A DNA stretch of 64,000 bases from Myxococcales bacterium (GCA_016794525.1 JAEUJY010000113.1:1-64000); one strand, 5' to 3'; counted from the first letter of the stretch, positions 37,204-49,068 are shown. The notes: a model not told the origin generated them from the letters alone. Made by a program: numbers and translations.

Positions 37204-38100
37204 CTACGGCTCGAGCCGGAGGCCGCCGCGCAACCGGTAGGCGCCACCGTCGGTGCGGCGGCCCTCGAGCTGGTCGTCGGCGTCGAGCTCGGCCAGCGTC
37301 AGGCGGGTCCGCCGCACCAGCTGCTTGAGGTTGGTGCGGGTCGCCTGCGTGGCCTCCCACGGGATCACCGCGAGGACCGCGTCGATCGCGACGAAGCCGC
37401 GGTCCGCCGTGGCGACGGCGTGCTCGTCGTGCCAGCGCTGGGCCAGCGTCTGCAGCAGCGTGAGCTGGCACGGCGGCACCTGCACGCCGCGCGCGCCGAC
37501 GCTGAGCCGCCCCCAGCCGCTGCTGGCCTCGACCAGCACCAGCGCGCCGGCGGGACGGCGGTGGAAGTCCTCGACCGCCACCGGCGTGGTGATCTCCTCG
37601 GCCTCGCGGCTGGCCGACGCGTCGGGCGGGCGCAGCGCGCGCGCGTCGGCGAGGAAGAACAGCTCCATCGTGCCGATGCGCACCCGCGCGATCGGCGGCA
37701 GCGGCGCGGCGGTGACGCGGCGACGATCGAGCCAGGTGCCGGTGCGGCTGCCGAGATCCGTCAGGCGCCAGCCGCTGGCGCCTAGCTCGATCAGCGCGTG
37801 GGCGCGCGACACGTCGCCGTGGAGCAGCGCGAGCTGGCAGGCGGTGGGGTCGCGGCCGATCACCGCGCGCCGCGGCAGCCGCCACACCTCGCCCCACCGA
37901 TCGACCACCGCCGCCGTCGTCGGGTCCGCGGGCGTGCGGCCGCGCAGCTGCGACGGACACATGCCCCACGGCACCGCGAGCGAGGCGCAGCAGCCGTCGC
38001 ACACGCGGTCGGGGGCGCCGGTGGGGCCGTGGCAGACCGGACAGCGCGCCGCGCGGGTCGGGGGGCCCGGCCGGTGCGGCGTCAGGTCGTCGTGATTCAT
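37204..38100 (-). CDS. Zinc-ribbon / FHA / winged-helix protein, paralogue of 28536
   Basis: About 298 residues from ATG 38100 (MNHDDLTPHRPG). The N-terminus has CPVC and CDGCC, a probable zinc ribbon. The FHA domain has VIGRDPTACQLALLHGDVSRAHALIEL and RTGTWLDRRRV, close to the usual SRxHA and NGT motifs. The C-terminus is a winged-helix of OmpR type (NLKQLVRRTRLTLAELDADDQ). The VDRWGEVWRL strand before the FHA domain also matches the paralogue (VDRWGRAHRL). It is probably a regulator read-out for a Ser/Thr kinase. Confidence 0.8.
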   Translation of the reverse strand: MNHDDLTPHRPGPPTRAARCPVCHGPTGAPDRVCDGCCASLAVPWGMCPSQLRGRTPADPTTAAVVDRWGEVWRLPRRAVIGRDPTACQLALLHGDVSRAHALIELGASGWRLTDLGSRTGTWLDRRRVTAAPLPPIARVRIGTMELFFLADARALRPPDASASREAEEITTPVAVEDFHRRPAGALVLVEASSGWGRLSVGARGVQVPPCQLTLLQTLAQRWHDEHAVATADRGFVAIDAVLAVIPWEATQATRTNLKQLVRRTRLTLAELDADDQLEGRRTDGGAYRLRGGLRLEP

Positions 38101-38224
38101 GCCCGTTGGTTGCACCAAGCCACCGTCGCGGTCGCCGCTGGCGGGTGAGCCGACGGGTAGTTCGCGCCGCCGCCGCGGTGGTGGGTCGGGTCGGCCGCGC
38201 CGCGGTGCGCGGGGCGCGACGGCT

Positions 38225-38611
38225 TCACGCCGACGGGCGGTGGGTCAGCGCGCGGACCGCGGCCTGCAGCTCGATCATCGTGAACGGCTTCTCGAGCAGG
38301 CGATCGCGGATGGACTCGACGAACGCGATCTTGTCGTCGGTGGTGACGCCGCCGGTGACGTACAGCGTGCGATCGAGCAGCGCTGGCTGCAGGCGCTGGA
38401 TGTGCGCCCGGACCGCCGGGCCGCCGCCGGCCGGCATGTTGACGTCGCAGATGATGGCGTCGAACGTCTCGCGCCCGAGCAGGGCCTCGGCTTCGGCGAC
38501 GGTGCTGGCGGTCGTGACGTGGGCGATCGCGCGCAGCGCGCGGCTGAAGATCTGGCACATCGTCGGCTCGTCGTCGATCGCCAGCAAGCGCGGGGGCGGA
38601 GCGTCAGCCAT
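38225..38611 (-). CDS. Single-domain response regulator
   Basis: A 128-residue receiver on its own: LLAIDDEPTMCQIF (acidic pair), the acceptor aspartate in AIICDVNMPAGGG, the threonine in YVTGG, and the conserved lysine in LLEKPFTM. No output domain is present, so it works by protein contact, like CheY-type regulators. ATG 38611 starts MADAPPPRLL. No kinase gene is adjacent. Confidence 0.88.
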   Translation of the reverse strand: MADAPPPRLLAIDDEPTMCQIFSRALRAIAHVTTASTVAEAEALLGRETFDAIICDVNMPAGGGPAVRAHIQRLQPALLDRTLYVTGGVTTDDKIAFVESIRDRLLEKPFTMIELQAAVRALTHRPSA

Positions 38612-38667
38612 GCGTCCCCGGAGCGTACCGCGCCGCGCGGCGTCCGGGGCGGCGATGACGCGGCCGG

Positions 38668-39306
38668 TCAGCCCCCCGCGACGTGGACCGCGGTGAGCAC
38701 GTGGGTCGCCGTCACCGCGAAGCGGCCGACGACGCGGCGGAACGGGCCGGGCGCGGCGATCGCGGCGGCGAAGCTGGCCGTCGCCGGATCGATCGTCAGC
38801 TCGACGTCCTCGAAGCCGAGCCAGGTGCCGGCGAGCGGACGCCAGGCCTTGTAGACGCTCTCCTTGGCCGAGAACAGCAGGCGGTCCCAGCACACCGGGC
38901 CGGGCGGCGCCGCGGCGAGCCACCGCCGCTCGGTCGCCGACGCGACCGTCGCGAGGACGTCGGCCGGGAGCGGCTGGTCGGGCTCGGCGTCGATGCCGAG
39001 CGAGCGCGCCGTCGCCGTCGCCGCCACCGCCGCCGCGACGTAGCCGGCGCAGTGGGTGATGCTGCCGACGACGCCCGCCGGCCAGCGCGGCGCGCGATCG
39101 TCGCCGCGGCCGATCGGCGCGGCCGGGCGGCCGAGCGCGGCCAGCGCGGCGCGGGCGCAGCCGCGGCCGGCGGCGAACTCGGCGCGGCGGGCCTCGGCGA
39201 CCGGGCCGAGCGCGCGCGCCTCGTCGGGGTGCAGCGGCGCGTCGGGCCAGCGCCCGGCGTGCTCGACGACGGCGCAGCTCGCCGGCAGCAGCGCGCGCAG
39301 GCTCAT
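38668..39306 (-). CDS. 4'-phosphopantetheinyl transferase
   Basis: It transfers phosphopantetheine from CoA to carrier proteins of fatty acid, polyketide or non-ribosomal peptide synthesis. The 212-residue length and motifs fit the EntD/Sfp class: VVGSITHC, SLGIDAEPD (magnesium-binding Asp and Glu), and FSAKESVYKA. FAAGRGCARAALAALG near the N-terminus is the usual EntD-type helix. A small gene of unknown function ends five bases before this start. No synthase gene lies in the window. Confidence 0.9.
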   Translation of the reverse strand: MSLRALLPASCAVVEHAGRWPDAPLHPDEARALGPVAEARRAEFAAGRGCARAALAALGRPAAPIGRGDDRAPRWPAGVVGSITHCAGYVAAAVAATATARSLGIDAEPDQPLPADVLATVASATERRWLAAAPPGPVCWDRLLFSAKESVYKAWRPLAGTWLGFEDVELTIDPATASFAAAIAAPGPFRRVVGRFAVTATHVLTAVHVAGG

Positions 39307-39311
39307 CGGGC

Positions 39312-39668
39312 TCAGCCCGCGGCCAGCGCGGCCAAGAGCGCGTCGAGCGCGGCCAGGTCCGGACCCGCCGGCACGTGGCGATGGGTGGCGGCGCCGGCGG
39401 CGGTGAGGGTGGCGGCGCCGGTGCCCTTGGCGCGCGGGCCGCTGCTGGGCTGCGCGGCGAGCAGGCGCCACAGCGTGGCCAGGCGCGGATCGTCGACGGC
39501 GACGGTCGCCGCGCGCGGCGGCCCGCCGTCGTAGCGGCCGGTCGAGCTCATCGCCGGGGTCACCGGCGCGTAGCGCAGCGCGACCGTCGCCCCGGCGGCC
39601 TCGAGCCGGTAGTGGTTGCCGCAGCCGTCGGCGTAGTCGAGCTGCCACGGTGGCGCGGGCGCGATCAT
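39312..39668 (-). CDS. Small unknown protein upstream of the phosphopantetheinyl transferase
   Basis: A 118-residue protein from ATG 39668 (MIAPAPPWQLDYADGCGNHY). The first half is beta-strand-rich (YRLEAAGATVALRYAPVTP); the second half is helical, with DPRLATLWRLLAAQP and LAALDALLAALAAG. No signal or membrane segment is obvious. It ends five bases before the transferase ATG, so cotranscription is likely. I do not recognise the family. Confidence 0.55.
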   Translation of the reverse strand: MIAPAPPWQLDYADGCGNHYRLEAAGATVALRYAPVTPAMSSTGRYDGGPPRAATVAVDDPRLATLWRLLAAQPSSGPRAKGTGAATLTAAGAATHRHVPAGPDLAALDALLAALAAG

Positions 39669-39687
39669 CGCCGCGAGCCTACCGCAG

Positions 39688-41070
39688 TCACGGCGGCGGC
39701 AGGCCGACGGCGAGCGCGGCGCCGATCGTCGCGGCGGTGTAGCTGGTGCCCCACACCGCGTTGACCGCCTCGGCGGTGATCTCGGCGCCGGCGCGCACGC
39801 TCGGCATCACCGCGGCGAGATCGAGCAGGTACAGCCGCGGATCGGCGAGGTCGCGCAGCCGCGGGGCGACCGCCGCCACGTCGCGCCCGGCGCGCTGCGC
39901 GGCGCGGACGAGGCCGAGGTGGGTGCGCAGCGACGCCGCGTGGACGATGTCGATCACGACCTGCTGGTCGGGCGGCGCCAGCCGCAGGTGCAGGTACGCG
40001 GTGGCGTAGGTGTAGACCGACTGCGGGGTGGCCTCGTCGGTGAGCAGCGGGCCGTGGCTGACCAGCGCCGGATCGATCGCGCCGGCGCGCGGCCAGGTCA
40101 GGAGCGCCGCGCCGCAGCCGGTCGCGACCGCCTGGCTCTGCGCGATCGGCACCAGGTTGTCGTGCTCGTCGTGGAGCAACAGCGTCGCGGGCGGCAGGCC
40201 CGCGCACAGGTCGGTGGCGCGCAGCCCGGCGTAATCGCCAGCGCCCGGCGGTCCGCCGGTGGCCGCGACGATGCGGCGGACGTACGGCGTCATGAAGGCG
40301 AGCGCGGCGCCGGTGCGGGTGGTGGCGTGGGCGTACATCCCGGCGAAGTCGGTCGGCGGGTACATCGCCGACACCACCGTGGCCGGCAGCCGGGGATCGG
40401 CGTGGGCCGCGGCGTACAACGCCTCGAAGCCGCCCCACGATCCGCCGAAGACGCCGACCCGCGCGCGGTCGATGCCGGGTTGCTCGGCGAGGAACGCCAT
40501 GCCCGCCGCCATGTCGGCGACGTCGTCGCGCACGTCGCCGCCAGCGTAGAAGCGGCCGTAGATCAAGAGCGTCGCGCAGTCGTTGAGGCGGTGCAGCCGC
40601 GACTGATCGATCACCGCGGCCAGCGGCGTCGGGTCGTAGACGATCATGCCGGTGCCGTCGAAGGCCGGGCCGTCGACGTCGAGGTGCTGGCCGGCGGTGA
40701 GCGGGTAGGCGGCCCAGCGCGCGTCGAGCGGATCGCCGGTCCAGTCGATGCCGGCGTACGGCATCGTCACCACCACGACCGGCCGCGGCCCCGGCTTGTC
40801 CGACGGGATCCACTGCACGTAGGTGGCGCGCCCGTCGGGGCGCCGCACCCGGTAGCGGGTCTCGGTCCAGGTGCGGCTGTCCTCGGTGAACGAGCTGGCG
40901 CCCAGCGGCTCGATCGTCGTCGGCGCGGCGTCGAGGCCGGCGTCGGCCCCGGCGTCGCGCGGTCCGACCGGCGCGTCGGCAGCGTCGAGCGGTGATTCGC
41001 CACAGCCCACCCCGACGAGCGTGGCCAGAACCGACACGAGCTGGAGGATTCGCCGACGGCGGCCGGGCAT
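39688..41070 (-). CDS. Alpha/beta-hydrolase lipoprotein
   Basis: A 460-residue secreted hydrolase. The signal LQLVSVLATLVGVGC ends in a lipobox. An Asp/Ala-rich linker precedes the hydrolase fold: the nucleophile elbow GVFGGSWGGFEALY supplies a serine, HDEHDNLVPIAQSQ has an acid position, and VSHGPLL could supply the histidine. This is the layout of the prolyl-oligopeptidase and acyl-peptidase type of hydrolases. The substrate cannot be told from sequence. Confidence 0.8.
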   Translation of the reverse strand: MPGRRRRILQLVSVLATLVGVGCGESPLDAADAPVGPRDAGADAGLDAAPTTIEPLGASSFTEDSRTWTETRYRVRRPDGRATYVQWIPSDKPGPRPVVVVTMPYAGIDWTGDPLDARWAAYPLTAGQHLDVDGPAFDGTGMIVYDPTPLAAVIDQSRLHRLNDCATLLIYGRFYAGGDVRDDVADMAAGMAFLAEQPGIDRARVGVFGGSWGGFEALYAAAHADPRLPATVVSAMYPPTDFAGMYAHATTRTGAALAFMTPYVRRIVAATGGPPGAGDYAGLRATDLCAGLPPATLLLHDEHDNLVPIAQSQAVATGCGAALLTWPRAGAIDPALVSHGPLLTDEATPQSVYTYATAYLHLRLAPPDQQVVIDIVHAASLRTHLGLVRAAQRAGRDVAAVAPRLRDLADPRLYLLDLAAVMPSVRAGAEITAEAVNAVWGTSYTAATIGAALAVGLPPP

Positions 41071-41103
41071 CCGTCGGGAGATAGCGAAGCCCGTGCCGGC
41101 CGA

Positions 41104-41625
41104 TCAGCCCACGCTCGCGACCTCGAGCCGCGCCAGCACCGCGTCGACCACCTGCGGATCGTCGCCGTGCGGCGCGACCACGTCGGGGCGGAGCGGCGGC
41201 TCGTAGGCGACGCCACCGCCCGGTAGCTGCGCCAGCACCGCGGGCGAGCCGTACAGGCCCTTGGGATCGCGGGCGCGGCACTCGGCCAGCGGCGTGGCCA
41301 CGTGCACCTCGAGGTAGCGGGGCGCCAGCGCCCGCGCCTGATCGCGCCACGCCCGGCGATGCGCGGTGGCCGCGACGACGACCACCAGGCCGCGTCGCGC
41401 CAGCAGCGCGGCCAGGCCCGCGAGCGTCTGGTAGAACGCGTCGCGCGCCGCCGGCTCGTGGCCGGGGCGCGGCACCAGCACCTCGCGCAGATCGTCGCTG
41501 TCGAGCACCACCGCGGCGACGCGGGCCTCGCGCAGCCGGGCGTCGAGGCGCGCCGCGAGCGTCGACTTGCCGGCCGCGGGCAAGCCGGTGAGCCACACCA
41601 CCGCGCCGTCGCGGTGTCCGCTCAT
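41104..41625 (-). CDS. Adenylylsulfate kinase-like protein (CysC family)
   Basis: A 173-residue P-loop kinase: Walker A LTGLPAAGKSTLA, VVLDSDDLREVL, and the CysC hallmark ECRARDPKGLYGSPA. CysC phosphorylates adenylylsulfate, but relatives in secondary metabolism and antibiotic resistance act on other substrates. No sulfate-assimilation genes are adjacent. It overlaps the phosphotransferase gene by four bases, so the two probably work together. Confidence 0.82.
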   Translation of the reverse strand: MSGHRDGAVVWLTGLPAAGKSTLAARLDARLREARVAAVVLDSDDLREVLVPRPGHEPAARDAFYQTLAGLAALLARRGLVVVVAATAHRRAWRDQARALAPRYLEVHVATPLAECRARDPKGLYGSPAVLAQLPGGGVAYEPPLRPDVVAPHGDDPQVVDAVLARLEVASVG

Positions 41626-42695
41626 CGCGCCACCTCGTCGGCCGAGCGCGGCTCGAGCCGCGGCGCGTCCAGCGCGCGCTCGATCCAGGTCAACAGGCGA
41701 TCGCGCCCGTCGGTCGACAGGTTCGGGTACCAGCGCGGGTTGGCGATGACCAGCGCGCGCCAGGCCAGCCACGGCGCCGCGACCTCGAGCAGCTCGTGGT
41801 CGTTGGTGGTCAGCGCGTAGCGCGACCACAGCCGGTGCCACAGCGGGCCCAGCCCGCGGTGCCACGCGCCGGGCGTGTCGAGGGCGAAGAACACGAAGTT
41901 GATCGCGAGCGCGGTGACGTCGTCGGCGGCCTCGCCGATCGCGCCGCGGCTGGCGTCGAGCAGCGCCAGCTCGGCGTCGCCGGTGAACAGGATGTTGAAC
42001 GGGTGGAAGTCGCCGTGGATGCGCGCGGCCCGGGGCTCGCGCCCGCGCAGCCGCCAGCGCCACGCGGCGCAGGACTCCTCGAGGCGTCGCAGCCGCACCG
42101 CCGACGCGCCGGGCACGTCGCGCGCGTAGCCGTCGATCATGCCGAAGACGCCCTCGCCGCTGCCGATCAGGTCGCGGACCGCGCGGGTGTAGAGCGCGGT
42201 GCGGGCGCCGTCGCGGTGGTGCAGCTGCGCCAGGTAGTCGGCCAGCGCGTCGAGGCGCTGGTGATCGCGCGCGGTGGCGCCGGTCGCGGCGATCCGCCGC
42301 AGGTCCTGCGCGTACAGCTCGCCCGGCTGCCAGCCGGTCAGCAGGTAGGTCTCGTCGGCGTCGGCCAGCGAGCGCAGCTCCCCGCCGCGTGTGATCACGC
42401 CGACGTCGAGCGCCGGCACGTGGCGCGGCACCAGGCCGTAGGTGTCGAACGCCAGCAGCATCTGCGCGGCCCGGTCGGCGCGGCGGTCGTGGCCGAAGTC
42501 GTCGGCGCGCGCGGTGTGGAACACCACGGCCTCCTCGCGCCCGGCGGCGTCGCGCATGACGACCCGCACCGGCACCCCGTAACCACTGCCCTTGGTGGTC
42601 GCGTCGTCCCGTTGCTCGTCGTCGCCGAGCCGCGCGCACGACACGATGGTCCGCCCGGGGAACCGGCGCAGCACCAGGTCGCGGATCGCCTGCAT
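41622..42695 (-). CDS. APH-family phosphotransferase
   Basis: A 357-residue protein of the aminoglycoside/choline phosphotransferase fold: ATP-binding region near VFHTARADDFGHD, the catalytic loop IHGDFHPFNILF (Asp and Asn), and the metal-binding aspartate in LALLDASRG. Substrates in this family include antibiotics, choline, homoserine and proteins. The pairing with a CysC-like kinase recalls proteins that fuse an APH domain to an AAA-type kinase. Function not predictable beyond phosphoryl transfer. Confidence 0.82.
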   Translation of the reverse strand: MQAIRDLVLRRFPGRTIVSCARLGDDEQRDDATTKGSGYGVPVRVVMRDAAGREEAVVFHTARADDFGHDRRADRAAQMLLAFDTYGLVPRHVPALDVGVITRGGELRSLADADETYLLTGWQPGELYAQDLRRIAATGATARDHQRLDALADYLAQLHHRDGARTALYTRAVRDLIGSGEGVFGMIDGYARDVPGASAVRLRRLEESCAAWRWRLRGREPRAARIHGDFHPFNILFTGDAELALLDASRGAIGEAADDVTALAINFVFFALDTPGAWHRGLGPLWHRLWSRYALTTNDHELLEVAAPWLAWRALVIANPRWYPNLSTDGRDRLLTWIERALDAPRLEPRSADEVAR

Positions 42696-42739
42696 GCCCC
42701 CACATCAAGCAAGGGCGATGCCGACGTCGGTCGCCGCGG

Positions 42740-44275
42740 TCAGCGCCTGAACGCGCGTCGTGGATCGACGTCGGGCGGCCGGTCCGGGCCGTCGTCGAGC
42801 GGCGTCGGGACGCCATAGGCGCGATCGATCCGGTAACGCAGCCGACGCTCGGCGTCGTACCAGCTGCGCTTGCGCGCGTCGTCCGGGCAGCTCGCGCGCT
42901 CGCTCGAGTCGGGGGGCGCGCCCCAGCGCAGCTCGGGGCAGTGGTACGGGTCGAACGACAGCGCGAACAGCCGATCGACGACGGCGTCGAGCCCGAGCGC
43001 GACCGACCGGCCCTGCGAGTCGGTGTACGCGAACTGGCACGTCGTCGCCGCCGCCGCCTGCCACCACAGCGCGCGCAGCACCAGCGCCGAGATCGCGGTG
43101 GCGGGGAGGCCGTCGGCGAAGGCCCGCAGCTGCCGCACCGCGGCCTTGAGCCGCGCGTCGCGCGACGGCGTCGAGTACACCTCCCAGTCGCCCTCGGTGC
43201 CGTAGATGTTGTCGGGGAGCGCGTCGGGGTGGGCGCGCGCGGCGAGGCCGGCCGCCACCGCGGCGTCGACCGCGGCCACGCGATCGGCGACGTCCCCGCA
43301 GATCGCCTCGAGCTGTTCGCGGAACTCGACGAACGGATCGACCGCGGCGCCGGCCTGCGCGAGCGCGGTGCGGACCCAGGCGTGGTAGCCGCCGCCGTCG
43401 GGCCCGCCCGGGTCGTCGCGGTGCGCGTACTGGCCGACGCCGTCGAAGTCCGGCAGGTCGGCGTTGGCCGCGCGCGTCACGTCGGCGCCGACCAACCGCA
43501 GCGGGCGGAACGCCTTGAAGCCGCCGCCCAGCCGCGCGGTGCCGATCGCGAACGCGGCGCCGAACCGCTTCCAGGTGAGGCTGCCGTCGGGGTGGCCGTC
43601 GATCAGGTAGACCGCGCCGTCGGGGCGCACCCGCGCGACCACCAGCACGTGGCCGTTGGGGTCGTAGTAGATCGCGCCGGGTCGCACCACACCGGGCGCG
43701 ATGCGCAGCGGGTAGAAGTCGCTGCCCTCGACGTCCGGCGCCATCCGGTACATGCCCGAGTGCACGTGGCCGACCACGCCGCGCAGCAGCGCCCGCGGGG
43801 TCGGGTAGTCGCGCCAGGTCCGGTAGCCGGTGGGCGCGATGCCGACGGCGTAGCGGGGATCGCGGCCGTCGCCGTGGGTGCCGGCGACGAAGCCGAACGG
43901 CAGCCGCCGCTTGAAGGCGAAGTACGCGCGCAGCACGTACGGCAGGTCGGCGCAGTCGAGGTGGAGGTCGAGCGCGGCGTCGACCGCCGGCTCGTAGGTG
44001 AGGTTGGCCGCCGGATCGCGCAGGCAGGCGTCGAGGCGGTGGCAGCGCCGCGCCTCGACCGCGTCGCCGAGGCGGGCCACGAACTCGGCGTACTCGGCCT
44101 CGAGCCGCGCGTCCCACTGGTTGACCGCGGGCCAGGCGGCGTCGGTCGGGCGATCCAGGGGCGAGTCGCGCAGCGCGCCGGCGGCGAAGGTCGCGACCAC
44201 CACCAGCGCCAACCCGCGCGAGCGCAGCGCCAACCCGCGCGAGTGGTGGGACTGGCGAGCGCGGGGCGCCGGCAT
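42740..44275 (-). CDS. Membrane-anchored papain-like (Cys-His-Asp) protein
   Basis: About 511 residues from ATG 44275. A hydrophobic anchor (LALVVVATFAAGAL) follows a short repeat, SRGLALRSRGLAL, coded by a 21-bp tandem duplication at 44204-44243. Downstream I see HLDCADLPYVLRAYFAFKRR, NGHVLVVARV and YLIDGHPDGSLTWK, spaced like the Cys, His and Asp of transglutaminase or NlpC-type papain folds. FCxC-type partners are absent. A peptidoglycan or protein-crosslink target is possible; this rests on motif spacing only. Confidence 0.65.
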   Translation of the reverse strand: MPAPRARQSHHSRGLALRSRGLALVVVATFAAGALRDSPLDRPTDAAWPAVNQWDARLEAEYAEFVARLGDAVEARRCHRLDACLRDPAANLTYEPAVDAALDLHLDCADLPYVLRAYFAFKRRLPFGFVAGTHGDGRDPRYAVGIAPTGYRTWRDYPTPRALLRGVVGHVHSGMYRMAPDVEGSDFYPLRIAPGVVRPGAIYYDPNGHVLVVARVRPDGAVYLIDGHPDGSLTWKRFGAAFAIGTARLGGGFKAFRPLRLVGADVTRAANADLPDFDGVGQYAHRDDPGGPDGGGYHAWVRTALAQAGAAVDPFVEFREQLEAICGDVADRVAAVDAAVAAGLAARAHPDALPDNIYGTEGDWEVYSTPSRDARLKAAVRQLRAFADGLPATAISALVLRALWWQAAAATTCQFAYTDSQGRSVALGLDAVVDRLFALSFDPYHCPELRWGAPPDSSERASCPDDARKRSWYDAERRLRYRIDRAYGVPTPLDDGPDRPPDVDPRRAFRR

Positions 44276-44382
44276 GCCCCGCGATGACGCAAGCCCGGGG
44301 CCAGCGACGTGGGCGCGCGATGGTCGACGCGCGCGATGGTTGCGCCGCGGGCGCGCCGCGCCGCAGGCTTTGCGGCCGTCGC

Positions 44383-45969
44383 TCAGAGGTCGACCACGGC
44401 GCCGGCGTGGATGAAGTGCTGGACGCGTGGATCGGCGCTGGTCAGCAGCTCGGCCGGCGTGCCCGATGCGACGATCCGCCCGTCGTGGATCATCGCGATC
44501 GCGTGGGCGATGCGGAAGGTCGAGGCCATGTCGTGGCTGATCACCAGCGTCGTGACCCCGAGCTGCTGCTGGATCTGCTGGATCAGATCGTCGATCTCGC
44601 GGGTGAGCACCGGGTCCTGGCCGGTGGTGGGCTCGTCGTAGATGACGACGTCGGGGCGGGCCGCGACGGCGCGGGCCAGCGCGACGCGCTTGCGCTCGCC
44701 CAGCGACAGCGCGCCCGGCAGCCGCCGCCGCAAGGCGCCGAGGTGCAGGCGTTCGCACAGCTCGTCGACCTGGGCCCGTCGCGCGCGCGGTCCGAGCACG
44801 CCGCGCTCGACCAGCGGGAACCCGATGTTGTCCTCGACCGACATCCAGTCGAGCAGCGCCGCGTGCTGGAACACCAGCCCCAGCCGCCGCCGCATCCGGG
44901 CCAGCGCCACGTCGTCCATCGCGGCGACGTCCTCGCCGAACACCCGCACCTGGCCGCGATCCGGTCGGAGCAGGCCGATCACGTGCTTGACGATGACCGA
45001 CTTGCCCGAGCCGCTGGCGCCGATCAGCACGGTGATGCGGTGCGGGTGGATCGCGAGGTCGACGCCGCGCAGCACCGGGTTGGCGCCGAAGCGCTTGTGG
45101 ACGTCGGTCAGCGTGATGATCGCGGGGGCGAGCGCGGGGGCCGCCGCGGCGCCGGACGGCGTCGGTCGCGTCGCGCGCGCCGCGTCGAGGAACGCCGTCA
45201 CCGCCGGCAAGCGGCAGCGGCGCAGCTCGGCGTAGGTGCCGTCGAACGCGAGCTTGCCGTCGGCCAGGAAGCCGACGCGGTCGGCCAGGCGGCGGGTGCT
45301 GGCCAGGTCGTGGCTGATGACGACGGCGGTGGTCTGGTACCGGGTCCGGGCCAGCGCGATCATCGCGTCGACCTGCTCGACCATCAGCGGATCGAGGCCG
45401 GTGGTCGGCTCGTCGAGCAACACCACCTCGGGGTCGGCGACCAGCGCGCGCGCGAGCCCGACCCGCTTCTTCATGCCACCCGACAGCGCGGCCGGCAGCA
45501 GGTGCTCGCTGCCGGCCAGGCCCAGCACCTGCAGCAACCCGTCGGCCAGGGCGGTGACCTCGCGCCGCGGCAGCGCGGCGTGTTGCGCGAGCGCGAAGCC
45601 GACGTTGGCGTCGACCGTCAGCGCGTCGAACAGCGCGTAGTTCTGGAACAGCATGCCCATCCGCTTGCGCAGCGCCAGCAGCTCGACCGGCGAGGCCGTC
45701 GCCAGGTCGCGGCCGAACACCCGCACCTGCCCGCGGTCCGGCCGCACCAGCCCCATCATCAGCTTGAGCAGCAGGGTCTTGCCCGACCCGCTGCGGCCGA
45801 GGATCACGGTGATCGCGCCGGGCACGATCCGCAGGTCGAGGCCGCAGAACACCGGGTGATCACCGACGCGCAGCCACACGTCGCGCAGCTCGATGATCGG
45901 CCGCGCGGGATCGAGCGGCCACCGCGCCACCCCGGGCAGCAAGCGGTTGGGGCGCGGCGCGGGGTCCAT
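44383..45969 (-). CDS. Tandem MlaF-like ABC ATPase (two ATPase domains in one chain)
   Basis: Two complete ABC ATPases in 528 residues. The first has GRSGSGKT, LSGGMKKRVGLARAL and LLDEPTTGLDP; the second has GASGSGKS, LSLGERKRVALARAV and IYDEPTTGQDP. Both carry QxxALFDxLTV-type Q-loops (LFQNYALFDALTV, VFQHAALLDWMSV) and an ISHD switch, as in MlaF, the ATPase that moves phospholipids across the envelope. The second signature has Leu and Glu where LSGGx is usual. No MlaE or MlaD genes are adjacent. ATG 45969 chosen; GTG 45978 is possible. Confidence 0.85.
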   Translation of the reverse strand: MDPAPRPNRLLPGVARWPLDPARPIIELRDVWLRVGDHPVFCGLDLRIVPGAITVILGRSGSGKTLLLKLMMGLVRPDRGQVRVFGRDLATASPVELLALRKRMGMLFQNYALFDALTVDANVGFALAQHAALPRREVTALADGLLQVLGLAGSEHLLPAALSGGMKKRVGLARALVADPEVVLLDEPTTGLDPLMVEQVDAMIALARTRYQTTAVVISHDLASTRRLADRVGFLADGKLAFDGTYAELRRCRLPAVTAFLDAARATRPTPSGAAAAPALAPAIITLTDVHKRFGANPVLRGVDLAIHPHRITVLIGASGSGKSVIVKHVIGLLRPDRGQVRVFGEDVAAMDDVALARMRRRLGLVFQHAALLDWMSVEDNIGFPLVERGVLGPRARRAQVDELCERLHLGALRRRLPGALSLGERKRVALARAVAARPDVVIYDEPTTGQDPVLTREIDDLIQQIQQQLGVTTLVISHDMASTFRIAHAIAMIHDGRIVASGTPAELLTSADPRVQHFIHAGAVVDL

Positions 45970-45981
45970 CGACGGCACCGG

Positions 45982-46251
45982 TCAAGGCGTGGGCGTCGGC
46001 TCGCCGCGCTCGCGCCTGCGCAGCGACGCGGTGGCCAGGTTCCACAGCACGGTGGCCGCGCTCATGTCGGTCGCGCACAGCCGCGCGACCTCGTGCAGCT
46101 CGCCGCGGTGCGCCGGCGCCGCGCGCGCGGCCAGCTGGCGCGCGATCGTGGCCAGCGTGCCCTCGAACCCCTCGGCGCCGGCCCAGTCGCCGCCACGGAG
46201 GAGCTCGGGCACGGTGCACGTCGAGAGGTCGGACGGGTTGTGCGTGGCCAT
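45982..46251 (-). CDS. Small unknown protein upstream of the tandem ABC gene
   Basis: An 89-residue protein from ATG 46251, chosen because GGAG lies about 6 bases upstream. It is mostly helical (FEGTLATIARQLAARAA, VLWNLATASLRRRERG), with two cysteines. Its stop lies 12 bases before the tandem ATPase start, so they may be cotranscribed. It has no membrane segment. Function unknown. Confidence 0.5.
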   Translation of the reverse strand: MATHNPSDLSTCTVPELLRGGDWAGAEGFEGTLATIARQLAARAAPAHRGELHEVARLCATDMSAATVLWNLATASLRRRERGEPTPTP

Positions 46252-46413
46252 GGGGTCTCCGATCGCGGGCATCCCGTCGGTACGCCGTAGCAAACGCCAC
46301 ACCCGCGGCCAGCGCGTCGGCGGGCCACCGCGGGTCGCGATGCCCGCACGTCTTGCGCCGGCGCGACCGCGGACGTGCGCTGGTTGCGGCCGATCGCGCC
46401 GCCCCGCGACCCG

Positions 46414-49068
<2,655 letters not shown>

